64,000 nucleotides of DNA, taken from positions 62,001 to 126,000 of the forward strand of contig UQCC01000004.1 in NCBI GenBank assembly GCA_900539325.1. Reading direction: 5' to 3'. This document shows positions 15,892 through 24,184 of this stretch, one piece after another; position 1 is the stretch's first letter, and each line of letters opens with the position of its first letter. Made by a program: the position numbers and the translations under genes. The notes under the pieces were generated by a model that did no database searches, was not told the DNA's origin, and saw only the letters and a list, made by a program, of their open reading frames with translations. The stretch comes from an uncultured Eubacterium sp. Its GTDB lineage: Bacteria > Bacillota > Clostridia > Oscillospirales > Acutalibacteraceae.

Positions 15892-16775
15892 ATAAGTTAA
15901 GCAACAAGACAAAGGGAATTTTTTGTATACTTTTTTCCGCTCTGTGTTTCAGCGGAATGAGTTCGTTTATCAATCTTTCGGGGGATGTTCCTGTTCCGCA
16001 AAAGGTGTTTTTCCGCAATCTTGTTGCTCTTTTTTTCGCTTCGGCAGTTTTGATTAAAAATCACGAGCCGTTTAAGCCTACAAAAGGATGTCTTAAATAT
16101 CATTTTTTGCGTTCAAGCGTGGGACTTTTGGGTGTGTTCGGCAATTTTTATGCAACAACACATATGGCACACACGGCAGATGCGGCAATGCTCAACAAGC
16201 TTTCGCCGTTTGCAACGCTTCTGTTCTCTGCAATTTTTCTCAAAGAAAAGGTTAAACCGAAGCAAGCAATCGCAATTATTATTGCCTTTGTCGGAGCAAT
16301 GTTTGTTATCAAGCCGACAATGTCTAATATTGAGCTGATACCGTCAGTTGCCGGATTGATAGGCGGACTCAGTGCCGGTGCGGCTTACACCTGTGTTCGT
16401 CATATGGCAAATAAGGGCGAAAACGGCAGATTTACGGTATTCTTCTTCTCGCTGTTTTCGGTTGCTGTCACAGCACCTTATCTGATTTTTAATTATTCGC
16501 CTATGACCGGCAAGCAGTTTTTGTATCTTATGCTTGTAGGTCTTTGTGCCGCAGGCGGTCAGTTCGGAATTACCGCCGCATACGGCTTTGCTCCGAGCAG
16601 CGAAATCTCAATTTTCGATTATTCAAATATCATCTTTACTGCTATTGAAGGCTACTTTTTCCTCGGCCATCAGGTGCCGGATACCCTATCCGTAGTAGGC
16701 TATGCAATCATTATTGCTATGGCAGTTTGGATGTTTATATACAATAACAAGGATAACTCACTCAAAAAAGCATAA
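15888..16775 (+). CDS. DMT-superfamily transporter (EamA type)
   Basis: A 295-residue protein with ten hydrophobic segments arranged as two EamA repeats of about 140 residues. The first ends LFSAIFLKEKVKPKQAIAI, the usual helix 4-5 junction, and the second repeats the pattern around FTAIEGYFFLGHQVPDTLS. Family members export or import amino acids, nucleosides and other metabolites by exchange or ion coupling. The start overlaps the TIM-barrel stop (ATGA), so it is the last gene of a three-gene operon and probably moves the substrate or product of the aminotransferase/isomerase pair. Confidence 0.88.
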   Translation: MNKLSNKTKGIFCILFSALCFSGMSSFINLSGDVPVPQKVFFRNLVALFFASAVLIKNHEPFKPTKGCLKYHFLRSSVGLLGVFGNFYATTHMAHTADAAMLNKLSPFATLLFSAIFLKEKVKPKQAIAIIIAFVGAMFVIKPTMSNIELIPSVAGLIGGLSAGAAYTCVRHMANKGENGRFTVFFFSLFSVAVTAPYLIFNYSPMTGKQFLYLMLVGLCAAGGQFGITAAYGFAPSSEISIFDYSNIIFTAIEGYFFLGHQVPDTLSVVGYAIIIAMAVWMFIYNNKDNSLKKA

Positions 16776-16805
16776 CATAAACTATATATAGATTTGCTGT
16801 TTTTC

Positions 16806-16834
16806 TTGCATTTTTCTATATGTTGTGGTATAAT
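16806..16834 (+). promoter_or_regulatory. Promoter of nrdR
   Basis: TTGCAT (16806-16811), 17 bp ending TGG, TATAAT (16829-16834); extended -10. Confidence 0.7.
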
Positions 16835-16880
16835 AGCAATTATTCAATAAGAAACAACTGTTGCATTGGAGGAAAATGCT

Positions 16881-17330
16881 ATGAAATGTCCGTTTTGCGG
16901 TTATACCGAAAGCAAGGTTATCGATTCTCGACCGACCGACGAAAATGAGCGTATTCGCCGCCGCAGAGAGTGTATTCAGTGTTCAAAAAGGTTCACCACC
17001 TATGAAACCATAGAGGATGTTCCTGTTATTGTAATCAAAAAAGATAGGTCAAGAGAAGTCTTTGACAGAAATAAAATTCTCAAGGGTATGCTTCGTGCCT
17101 GCGAAAAGCGTAAGGTTACCGTTGCAGAACTTGACGAAAAGATTGATGAAATCGAGGCACAGCTTCAGTCATCGGTTGACCGTGAGGTTTCTTCATCTCG
17201 TATCGGTGAACTTATTATGGAAAAGCTCAAGGAAATTGACGAAGTTGCCTATGTTCGTTTTGCGTCGGTTTACAAGGAATTCGATTCTGCCGAATCCTTC
17301 CGTGATGAACTTGCAAAACTCGGTGAATAA
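16881..17330 (+). CDS. nrdR: Transcriptional repressor NrdR
   Basis: NrdR represses ribonucleotide reductase genes in response to ATP/dATP. The 149-residue protein starts MKCPFCGYTESKVIDSR, the first half of its zinc ribbon, with the second pair in CIQCSKRFTTYE. Residues 49-139 are the ATP-cone, including VIKKDRSREVFDRNKIL and the late VAYVRFASVYKEF. Length and motifs match the family closely. I chose ATG 16881, with GGAGG eight bases upstream, over an in-frame TTG at 16866. It stands as a single gene between a promoter and a terminator; no ribonucleotide reductase gene is in the window. Confidence 0.96.
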   Translation: MKCPFCGYTESKVIDSRPTDENERIRRRRECIQCSKRFTTYETIEDVPVIVIKKDRSREVFDRNKILKGMLRACEKRKVTVAELDEKIDEIEAQLQSSVDREVSSSRIGELIMEKLKEIDEVAYVRFASVYKEFDSAESFRDELAKLGE

Positions 17331-17342
17331 AATATAAAATTA

Positions 17343-17378
17343 AGTGCTTCCTCTGTTTAGGGGAAGCACTGTTTTTTT
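17343..17378. terminator. Terminator between convergent nrdR and the YoaK-type gene
   Basis: AGTGCTTCC pairs with GGAAGCACT around a loop of about ten bases, followed by GTTTTTTT on the plus strand. Confidence 0.85.
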
Positions 17379-18156
17379 AATCCATATGTGTATTTGTCTT
17401 TTTCGGGTTGGTGTTCGGTTCTTTTTGTTTGAGTTCGTCTTTGGATTTTCTGCCGTTCTTGCTGTTTCGTTTTTCGTTGAGTTCCAAATCAATGAACATC
17501 ATAAGGAAACTGACTGTCAGCAATGCACAGCATACCCAAATTGCTTTTACACCGAGTTGCTTTGTTATAACACTGCCGAGGCCCGCACCGATTGCAAACA
17601 CGCCGATAACGCTGAAATATACAATTGCCTTTTCTCTGATTTTTTTGTCCTTGTACTGAAAATATGCAAACAGCGAAACGATTGCGCTCCTCATATTGCC
17701 TATGCACATTGTGGATGCGTAAACCTGACCGCGAACCTTGTGGAATGTTTGCACCTGCATTGCACATACAAATGAAACAAGGGCATTTGCAAGTGCGTTG
17801 TGTTTTTGTGAAATGAACCCAACAGAAAACAAAAGCACAATTTCGCAAAGAATAATGATTTGTCGCCAGTGTATTTTTTCAAGATATTTAAAATGGTAAT
17901 GCACATGCTCCGCAACATATGTACCTATCATAAACGATATCAACGGTATTAAATATTTAACGCAACTTTTGAATTCACCTTGAAAGAGGTGTGAACTCAT
18001 CAAAACAATGTTTCCCGTTTGAGCGTTTGCAAAAACCTCATCTCTGCACATATATGTGTAGGCATCCTGAAATCCGCCTGAAAGCACAACAAATATTGCT
18101 GTTATGAACGAATCGGACATTTGCGATATTTTCACTTTTTCAAAAATCGATTTCAT
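17377..18156 (-). CDS. YoaK/DUF1275 family membrane protein
   Basis: A 259-residue protein with about six membrane spans. The N-terminal SGGFQDAYTYMCRDEVFANAQTGN is the DUF1275 hallmark: a Gly-rich first helix, then the A-QTGN turn. A second marker is QVQTFHKVRGQVYASTMCIGN near residue 132. It ends in a cytoplasmic tail of about 30 Lys/Asn/Glu-rich residues after the last span, longer than usual. The function of the family is not established; Bacillus YoaK is an uncharacterised permease-like protein. It is a single gene converging on nrdR. The start ATG 18156 lacks a strong ribosome site. Confidence 0.85.
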   Translation of the reverse strand: MKSIFEKVKISQMSDSFITAIFVVLSGGFQDAYTYMCRDEVFANAQTGNIVLMSSHLFQGEFKSCVKYLIPLISFMIGTYVAEHVHYHFKYLEKIHWRQIIILCEIVLLFSVGFISQKHNALANALVSFVCAMQVQTFHKVRGQVYASTMCIGNMRSAIVSLFAYFQYKDKKIREKAIVYFSVIGVFAIGAGLGSVITKQLGVKAIWVCCALLTVSFLMMFIDLELNEKRNSKNGRKSKDELKQKEPNTNPKKTNTHMD

Positions 18157-18341
18157 CTTTTATCCCTTCGTTTATTTTTTGTCAAAATGATTATATCACA
18201 GGTAATTTTTGTGTTCAATAAATTGTTGCCTTTTTTGTCAGGATAACCAAATTTTTTGAAAATACCGCCATAGAAGCATAATTTTTGACTATATAATTGC
18301 ACTTTACTTTTATTTATGCTATTATTATTTTCGGTGATGAT

Positions 18342-19436
18342 ATGACATTAAAGTTTAATAACGGAAAATTCAGAATACTTATGATAGCCGATACCCAAGA
18401 GGGTAACAAGGTTAATTCGGATACAATCAAGCTTATTGAGGCTTCTCTCGACAGAAGTCAGCCGGATTTGGTTGTTTACAGTGGCGACCAAATTTGGGGT
18501 AAGCACAGTTTTAAGGGCGATGCCGATAAGGTAAAAGAGGTGCTCTCAATTCTTGTTGAGCCTGTTGTAAAACGAAAAATTCCTTTTGCAATATGTTTCG
18601 GCAATCACGACAGACAGGTTGGACTTACAAACGAGGAACAGTTTGAGATTTACAAAACTTTTGAGGGCTTTGTCGGTGAAAGTGACGACGGCGTTGACGG
18701 AGTCGGCAACCATTGCTTCGAGATTAAGGACGGCGATGAAGTTAAGTTCTTGCTTTATACAATCGACAGTCACAGCAATCTCAAAGTTGGCTATGACTGT
18801 GTGCACGAAAATCAGATTGATTGGTATCGAGCAATTCGTGACAGCTATGAGCAAAAAATCGGCAAGGTTGTGCCGAGTGTTGTTATTCAGCATATTCCTG
18901 TGTGCGAGGTCTTTGACCTGCTCAAAAAGGTTAATTTCACAAAGCGTGGCTCTGTAAGAGGTTTCAGAACTCACGAGGGCGAATATTTTGTGCTCAAAAA
19001 GGATAGGGTGAACAAGGAAGCGTTTATGAAAGAATCTCCTGCCGACCCACAGGTCAACAGCGGAGAATTTGACGCTATGTGCGAAAAGGGCGATGTAAAG
19101 GGTATTTACTTCGGCCACGACCACAACAATTCCTTTAACGGCGAAATCAACGGCGTTGATGTTGGCTACACTCAAGGCGCAGGTTTCAATGTTTACGGTC
19201 CGGGTATGGACAGAGGCACAAGAGTTATCGACCTTTTTACTGACGGACATATTGAAACCTATGATATGCGTTATAAAGATATTGTTGGCAGAAAAGTGGA
19301 CAATCCGCTCAAATATATCATTATGCAACTTTGCCCAACGAATACTTTTGATGCCGTAACGCGCATTGTCAAAGCGTTTGTTACAATCGCAGTTATTCTC
19401 GTTATTATTCTTTTGCTTACAATGTTTTTAAAATAA
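18342..19436 (+). CDS. Metallophosphoesterase (Dcr2-like) with C-terminal membrane anchor
   Basis: The 364-residue protein carries the calcineurin-like series: ILMIADTQEG near residue 13 (DTQ where many family members have DLH), VVYSGDQIWG near 46, ICFGNHDRQ near 84, VIQHIPVCEV near 184 and YFGHDHNNSF near 255. These supply the two-metal site. The Dcr2/purple-acid-like subclass fits best. Unlike secreted members it has no signal peptide; instead the last 25 residues form one hydrophobic helix, so the catalytic domain would sit in the cytoplasm, tail-anchored. The substrate is unknown. ATG 18342 matches the family start; an in-frame TTG at 18297 would add residues with no ribosome site. Confidence 0.87.
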   Translation: MTLKFNNGKFRILMIADTQEGNKVNSDTIKLIEASLDRSQPDLVVYSGDQIWGKHSFKGDADKVKEVLSILVEPVVKRKIPFAICFGNHDRQVGLTNEEQFEIYKTFEGFVGESDDGVDGVGNHCFEIKDGDEVKFLLYTIDSHSNLKVGYDCVHENQIDWYRAIRDSYEQKIGKVVPSVVIQHIPVCEVFDLLKKVNFTKRGSVRGFRTHEGEYFVLKKDRVNKEAFMKESPADPQVNSGEFDAMCEKGDVKGIYFGHDHNNSFNGEINGVDVGYTQGAGFNVYGPGMDRGTRVIDLFTDGHIETYDMRYKDIVGRKVDNPLKYIIMQLCPTNTFDAVTRIVKAFVTIAVILVIILLLTMFLK

Positions 19437-19441
19437 AATAT

Positions 19442-19545
19442 ATTTAACCGAATTAAGGCTCCTCTTACTTGTAAGGGGAGCTGTCGCACTTTATGTGCGA
19501 CTGAGGGGTTAAAAGAAATTAGGCAACCGCAGGTCGCCCCTACGA
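19442..19545. repeat. Structured palindromic intergenic repeat (MITE/REP-like)
   Basis: TTTAACC at 19443 and GGTTAAA at 19507 bracket two hairpins: GCTCCTCTTAC / GTAAGGGGAGC (19459-19481) and GTCGCAC / GTGCGAC (19483-19501). A third stem-loop, GGC-ACC / GGT-GCC, follows at about 19522-19538 and is continued by CCCTACG. From general knowledge, elements of the form 'GGCTCC...GGGAGCTGTCG...CGACTGAGGGG' and 'CGCAGGTCGCCCCTAC' are scattered in many gut Clostridia genomes. There is no coding potential. Confidence 0.55.
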
Positions 19546-19625
19546 TATTTCAAAACTTTTTGGTGGATCTAAATTCGCTGTGCCAATTATGGCAAAAATA
19601 ATAATTCTCTGCAACTTTTTGGCGT

Positions 19626-19660
19626 TCTGAACTGTTATAACAGTGAAAGGACCTTTCAGA
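19626..19660. promoter_or_regulatory. Nested palindromes before the ECF sigma gene
   Basis: Two perfect palindromes abut: ACTGTTATAACAGT (19631-19644) and TGAAAGG-A-CCTTTCA (19644-19658), framed by TCTGAA / TTCAGA. They end just before the ribosome site of the sigma gene. They could be an operator or an mRNA structure. A GCAACTTTTT at 19611-19620 resembles ECF -35 elements. Confidence 0.45.
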
Positions 19661-19674
19661 GAGGAGGCGAAATG

Positions 19675-20157
19675 ATGACAGAAGAAAAGTTTATACATGC
19701 TGTCAAAAGAAACAGTCAAAGGTTGTTTGTCATAGCATTTTCGTATTTAAAGAATAAACACGATGCCGAGGACGCTTTGCAAAACGCATTTTTAAAGCTG
19801 TGGAAAAGTAAAATTGAATTTAATGATGATTTGGGAATTGATAAATGGCTCACAAAGGTGCTTGTCAATGATTGTAAAAACTTTTTCAATCTGTCATTCA
19901 GGCAAAATAAATCTATTGAAGAAGTTTACGATGTTTCAACATTTGATAAATACTTTAATGTGGATTTATACAATGCTGTTATGTCGCTCAATAAAAAAGA
20001 GCGTTTGTGCGTGATTTTGTTTTATTATGATGATTTGACAATAAGCGATATTTCAAAGGTAACGGGTATTAAAGAATCAACGGTAAAATCATTGCTTAAA
20101 CGCTCAAGAAACAAATTGAAACTTAAGTTGGGAGATGAATGGATATATGAACAATAA
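19675..20157 (+). CDS. ECF-type RNA polymerase sigma factor
   Basis: The 160-residue protein holds sigma region 2 (about 10-75, with FVIAFSYLKNKHDAEDALQN covering the -10-binding helix) and region 4 (about 100-155, with LTISDISKVTGIKESTVKSLLKRS, the -35-binding helix-turn-helix). No region 1 or 3 is present, as expected for ECF factors. The next gene overlaps it by 11 bases and looks like a membrane anti-sigma factor, the standard pairing for envelope-stress or cation/antimicrobial response. I prefer ATG 19675 (GGAGG seven bases upstream) to ATG 19672. Autoregulation is likely for this class; the palindromes just upstream may take part. Confidence 0.92.
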   Translation: MTEEKFIHAVKRNSQRLFVIAFSYLKNKHDAEDALQNAFLKLWKSKIEFNDDLGIDKWLTKVLVNDCKNFFNLSFRQNKSIEEVYDVSTFDKYFNVDLYNAVMSLNKKERLCVILFYYDDLTISDISKVTGIKESTVKSLLKRSRNKLKLKLGDEWIYEQ

Positions 20158-21079
20158 GGAAAAATTCAAGGGCACATTCTCAAATCTTTCTCCGTCTGAT
20201 GAGTGTATGGAAAAGATTTTCGATATGACAAGCAGTAATAAATATTCTAAAAATCAAATTTTCAGACGCATTGTTTCTGCCACATTGGCGCTTGCGGTTT
20301 TAGTTGGCGGAGGCTATGGTGCAACACAATTTTTTAATGATAACGATAAACAAACAAAAATCGTTTCAAATGTTTCTCAAAACAGTAATCCTCTTTCTAT
20401 AATGGTTGCATATGCCGGAGAATATAAATCTTTAAGTGAGCTTAAGGCAGGTAATATGTATGAGCAAGGCTTGTTTTATTCAATTCATTTTGCCGATATA
20501 AATGATACAAAAGCACTTGAAAACGCAGAAAAACTTTACAGTTCCGATAAAGTAAAGCTTGAAAAAGAATTGGATGCGTTGTCAGAACAAGGGTATAGTG
20601 GAGTTATACAAGCCGGGCGAAGCGTTATTAATTCTGTAAAAGGGGAAGCTACGGTAAGAGTGAATATACTGATGGGAGGCGCAATTGCATTAAATATTGA
20701 TGATTATTCCGTTGTAAAAAAAGTGACAATAAAAAATGAAAGCAACTACGGAGAACTGTATTTTAATTATGCAACAAAGTCACAGAAAAACAGAAAAGAA
20801 ATAATCGGCAACAATATTTCGGTTTCAGGCAAGGAATTGGAAATAAGTCAAGCAAGCAAGGTTTTTGAATGTGGCACTAAAAACCCGATAAACAAAGGGT
20901 ATAGACTGTTTTGGGGAGTTACAGACAATTTGTATAAATCAATTGGTCAAAATTTAAACTTTGATTTAACACAAATTAAAGATACCATCACTTTTACGGT
21001 TGAGTTTAACGATGGAGAAATTCAAACGGCAAGACTTAATTTGTATTTTGACAGCGACGGATATATGCACATTGGATAA
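20147..21079 (+). CDS. Probable membrane anti-sigma factor with extracytoplasmic domain
   Basis: A 310-residue protein: about 45 cytoplasmic residues (including FSNLSPSDECMEKIFDM), one membrane span (VSATLALAVLVGGGYGATQFF) and an external domain of about 240 residues rich in strands. This is the layout of single-span anti-sigma factors, often annotated DUF4179-like, encoded beside ECF sigma genes in Clostridia. The N-terminal part would hold the sigma factor and the outer domain would sense a signal. No zinc-binding HxxxCxxC motif is seen. It overlaps the sigma gene by 11 bases (translational coupling) and ends in a terminator. The function is inferred from context and topology, not from a recognised domain signature. 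Confidence 0.7.
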   Translation: MNNKEKFKGTFSNLSPSDECMEKIFDMTSSNKYSKNQIFRRIVSATLALAVLVGGGYGATQFFNDNDKQTKIVSNVSQNSNPLSIMVAYAGEYKSLSELKAGNMYEQGLFYSIHFADINDTKALENAEKLYSSDKVKLEKELDALSEQGYSGVIQAGRSVINSVKGEATVRVNILMGGAIALNIDDYSVVKKVTIKNESNYGELYFNYATKSQKNRKEIIGNNISVSGKELEISQASKVFECGTKNPINKGYRLFWGVTDNLYKSIGQNLNFDLTQIKDTITFTVEFNDGEIQTARLNLYFDSDGYMHIG

Positions 21080-21083
21080 ATAA

Positions 21084-21123
21084 AAACCTCACGGATACGC
21101 TTTTGTATCCGTGAGGCTTTTTA
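21084..21123. terminator. Terminator between convergent anti-sigma gene and hisC
   Basis: CCTCACGGATAC pairs perfectly with GTATCCGTGAGG around GCTTTT, then CTTTTT on the plus strand. Confidence 0.88.
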
Positions 21124-22191
21124 TTGCTCAATATAATCCCTGACTCCTTGCAGGAATTTGTCCATTTCTTCATCTGTGCCGATAGTTATACGCACATATT
21201 TGTTGATTCTCGGCTGGTTGAAGTATCTGATAAATATCTTCTTCGTCTTTAGATATTCAAACATATCTTTGATGTCGAGCTTGTCGTTTGTCGCCATAAT
21301 AAAGTTTGTTTGAGAATCAAGAACCTCAAAGCCGAGTGACCTCAATTCCTCGGTAACTCTCTGCCTTGTCGCTTTAATCATTGCAACCGTTTTGTTGAAA
21401 TATTCAACATCGTTCATTGCTTCAACACCCATTGCGATTGAAAGTGCGTCAACCGTGTATGAATTGTAGCTGTTTTTCACCGCTTCAAGGGTGTTTATCA
21501 GCGTTTCACTGCCGATCGCAAAACCTATTCTTATTCCTGCAAGGCTTCTTGATTTTGAAAATGTGCCCGTAACAAGCAGGTTTTCGTATTTCTTTGTGAG
21601 CGGTACGCTTGTTTCACCGCCAAAATCACAATACGCCTCATCAATGATAACAACGCAGTCTTGATTGAAGTTGAGGATTTTCTCAATAAATTCCGTGCTC
21701 TCGCCGAGCGAAGTCGGAGCGTTCGGATTCGGAATAACCACACCGCCGTTTTCTGCCTTGTAGTCATCGGCGTTAATTCTGAAATTCTCGTCAAGTTTCG
21801 GGTTTGTGTATTCAATGTTGAAAAGACTGCACCAAACAGGGTAAAAACTGTATGTGATGTCAGGGAAAGCAATTGGCTTGTCGCTGTTGAAAAACGATTG
21901 AAAGGCAAGTGCCAAAACATCGTCCGAGCCGTTGCCGACAAAAACATTTTTTGCCTCAACACCGTAGAAGTTTGCAATAGCCAGCTTCAACGGCATACTG
22001 TCAGCTTGAGGATAAAATCGCAGTTTGTCTGTGTCAAAATTTTTCAGAGCCTCAACAGCTTTCGGCGATGGTGGATAAGGATTTTCGTTTGCGTTAATCT
22101 TCACAATGTCCTTGTCCTTGCTTTGCTCACCCGGTGTGTACGGCTCAATATTTCTCAAATTATTTTTCCATAAATCATCCATTCTTATCAC
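21121..22191 (-). CDS. hisC: Histidinol-phosphate aminotransferase
   Basis: This 356-residue PLP enzyme converts imidazole-acetol phosphate to histidinol phosphate. Motifs in order: KINANENPYPPSP near residue 32, FVGNGSDDVLALAFQS near 80, VVIPNPNAPTSLGES near 150, CVVIIDEAYCDFGG near 180 (Asp and Tyr contacting PLP), TGTFSKSRSLAGIRIGF near 208 (Schiff-base lysine) and a C-terminal RPRI-type arginine region, YFNQPRINKYVRITIG. The N-terminal 'LWKNNLRNIEPY.PG' matches HisC rather than aromatic aminotransferases, though overlap in substrate is common. It stands alone, about 37 kb from hisH-hisF, so the his pathway is dispersed. Confidence 0.92.
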   Translation of the reverse strand: MIRMDDLWKNNLRNIEPYTPGEQSKDKDIVKINANENPYPPSPKAVEALKNFDTDKLRFYPQADSMPLKLAIANFYGVEAKNVFVGNGSDDVLALAFQSFFNSDKPIAFPDITYSFYPVWCSLFNIEYTNPKLDENFRINADDYKAENGGVVIPNPNAPTSLGESTEFIEKILNFNQDCVVIIDEAYCDFGGETSVPLTKKYENLLVTGTFSKSRSLAGIRIGFAIGSETLINTLEAVKNSYNSYTVDALSIAMGVEAMNDVEYFNKTVAMIKATRQRVTEELRSLGFEVLDSQTNFIMATNDKLDIKDMFEYLKTKKIFIRYFNQPRINKYVRITIGTDEEMDKFLQGVRDYIEQ

Positions 22192-22250
22192 CTTTTAACA
22201 TATTAGCACATTAAAGCGTTAAATGCAATATGAAAAACAAAAAATTTCTC

Positions 22251-22279
22251 TTGACATTGCGGCGTGCTTTATGTATAAT
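22251..22279 (+). promoter_or_regulatory. Consensus promoter of the ylxM-ffh-rpsP operon
   Basis: TTGACA (22251-22256), 17 bp, TATAAT (22274-22279): a perfect sigma-A consensus at ideal spacing. Start near 22286. Confidence 0.9.
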
Positions 22280-22286
22280 ATCATTG

Positions 22287-22328
22287 CTGTAAAGAACATA
22301 TACTTTACAAAGGCAAAATACTTTACAG
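22287..22328 (+). promoter_or_regulatory. Alternative hairpins in the ylxM leader
   Basis: CTGTAAAG (22287-22294) at the start of the transcript can pair with CTTTACA (22303-22309) or with CTTTACAG (22321-22328). The second partner touches the ribosome site GGGAGG (22328-22333), so the two structures would differ in access to it. Confidence 0.4.
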
Positions 22329-22339
22329 GGAGGGTTCGT

Positions 22340-22705
22340 ATGGCTAAAAATCTTGAGATTTCGTACCTTTTGGATTTTTACGGTGAATGCTTAACAGAAA
22401 AGCAGAGAAGTTTTATTGACTTTTATTATAACGACGACCTCTCTTTGTCCGAAATCGCAGAGAACGAAAACATTACCCGTCAGGGTGTGCGTGATGCTAT
22501 CAAAAGGGCAGAAAACACCCTTATCGATTTGGAAAACAAGCTGGGTTTTGCAAAGAAAAACTCGGAACTTACCAAATGCCTGAATGACATCAGCGAGTGT
22601 GCGGATCAAATTTATGATTTCAACCTCACCACAAATGTGTCAAAGGATATAAACGATAATGTCGCAAAGATTAAGGCTCTGTGTGAATACCTAAATAGGA
22701 TGTGA
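22340..22705 (+). CDS. ylxM: YlxM-family putative DNA-binding / SRP-associated protein
   Basis: A 121-residue protein starting at ATG 22340 after GGGAGG. Residues 1-75 have the YlxM/p13 helix-turn-helix resembling sigma region 4: LTEKQRSFIDFYYNDDLSLS, then ITRQGVRDAIKRAEN. YlxM is nearly always encoded just upstream of ffh in Firmicutes; in Streptococcus the homologue binds SRP components and modulates the pathway. Here ffh starts four bases after its stop. The C-terminal half is helical and acidic. An upstream in-frame extension to 22223 would cross the promoter and is rejected. Confidence 0.92.
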   Translation: MAKNLEISYLLDFYGECLTEKQRSFIDFYYNDDLSLSEIAENENITRQGVRDAIKRAENTLIDLENKLGFAKKNSELTKCLNDISECADQIYDFNLTTNVSKDINDNVAKIKALCEYLNRM

Positions 22706-22709
22706 TTAC

Positions 22710-24107
22710 TTGGCATTTGAAGGACTAAGCGAACGCCTTGAAAATTCATTTAAAAAACTTCGTGCCAAGGGTAAGCTTACCGAGGCAGATGTTAAAGAGG
22801 TTATGCGTGAGGTGCGACTTGCACTTCTCGAAGCCGATGTAAACTACAAGGTAGCAAAAGAATTCACCAACAAAGTTACCGAGCGTGCTATCGGTGACGA
22901 TGTTATGGAAAACCTGACCCCGGGTCAGATGGTTATTAAGATAGTTAATGAGGAACTTACCGAACTTATGGGCGGTACGGAATCCCGTCTTTCTATCGCA
23001 AAGCATCCGCCAACAATCCTTATGATGTGCGGTTTGCAAGGTTCTGGTAAAACAACTCATTCGGGCAAACTTGCCCTTAAACTTAAAAAAGACGGTCACA
23101 GACCGCTTCTCGTAGCGTGTGACGTGTATCGTCCGGCTGCTATCAAACAGCTTCAGGTTGTCGGCTCACAGATTGATGTTCCTGTGTTTGAAATGGGCAC
23201 AATCAATCCTGTCAATATTGCCGAGGAGGCTGTCAAGCACGCTAAAGATCACGGCTATGACTATGTTATCATAGATACCGCAGGTCGTTTGCATATCGAT
23301 GAAGCACTTATGGAGGAACTTCAAAACATCCGTTCAACGGTTCATCCAAATGAAATTTTGCTCGTTATTGACGCAATGACAGGTCAGGACGCAGTAAATG
23401 TTGCAAAAAGTTTTAATGAGTCGCTCGGTATTGACGGCGTTATTCTCACAAAGCTTGACGGTGACACCCGAGGCGGTGCGGCACTTTCCGTTCGTGCGGT
23501 AACAGGCAAGCCTATTAAGTTTGTCGGCACAGGCGAAAAGCTCGAAAATCTTGAGGTTTTCCACCCGGCAAGAATGGCGTCCCGTATTCTCGGCATGGGC
23601 GATGTGCTTTCGTTTATCGAAAAAGCCGAAATGGCTCTTGATGAAAAGAAAGCGGCAGAGCTTGAAAAGAAACTCGCAAAAAACAAATTCGACTTTAATG
23701 ACTTGCTTGACCAGTTCGAGCAAATCGAGCGTATGGGTTCACTTAAGGACACAATTAAGATGATTCCGGGTATCGGCAAGCAGATTAAAGATGAAGATAT
23801 AGACGAAAGGGCATTTGACCGTTTGAGATGTATCATTTACTCAATGACAAAGCAAGAACGAGCAAATCCCGAAATAATCAATCCGTCTCGCAAACGCCGT
23901 ATTGCGGCAGGTTCGGGCACAAGTGTTGAAGATGTCAACAAGCTTATGTCGCAGTTTAAGCAAATGCAAAAGATGGTTAAGCAGGTCGGCGGTCGTAAAG
24001 GACCTAAGGTCAGCAAAAAAATGCGTCGCTTGATGCAGCAAAATCCTGAGATGGCTCAAAAAATGATGGGTCAAACAGGTGGTAACAACAATCCGTTCGG
24101 ATTTTAA
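22710..24107 (+). CDS. ffh: Signal recognition particle protein Ffh (SRP54)
   Basis: Ffh binds signal peptides and SRP RNA and delivers ribosomes to FtsY at the membrane. The 465-residue protein shows the N domain (1-90), the NG GTPase with G1 GLQGSGKTTHSGKLA near 108, DVYRPAAIKQL near 138, DTAGRLHID near 190 and TKLDGDTRGGAALS near 247, and a methionine-rich M domain (about 325-460) with the RNA-binding SRKRRIAAGSG near 392. It starts at TTG 22710. The order ylxM-ffh-rpsP is conserved in Firmicutes. Length and motifs are normal. Confidence 0.98.
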   Translation: MAFEGLSERLENSFKKLRAKGKLTEADVKEVMREVRLALLEADVNYKVAKEFTNKVTERAIGDDVMENLTPGQMVIKIVNEELTELMGGTESRLSIAKHPPTILMMCGLQGSGKTTHSGKLALKLKKDGHRPLLVACDVYRPAAIKQLQVVGSQIDVPVFEMGTINPVNIAEEAVKHAKDHGYDYVIIDTAGRLHIDEALMEELQNIRSTVHPNEILLVIDAMTGQDAVNVAKSFNESLGIDGVILTKLDGDTRGGAALSVRAVTGKPIKFVGTGEKLENLEVFHPARMASRILGMGDVLSFIEKAEMALDEKKAAELEKKLAKNKFDFNDLLDQFEQIERMGSLKDTIKMIPGIGKQIKDEDIDERAFDRLRCIIYSMTKQERANPEIINPSRKRRIAAGSGTSVEDVNKLMSQFKQMQKMVKQVGGRKGPKVSKKMRRLMQQNPEMAQKMMGQTGGNNNPFGF

Positions 24108-24184
24108 TCAATTCAGTATTAACCCAATTAAGTTTGTAAATTTGGTTGATAAATAATAACTATATTTATTTGGAGGTAAGAAAA

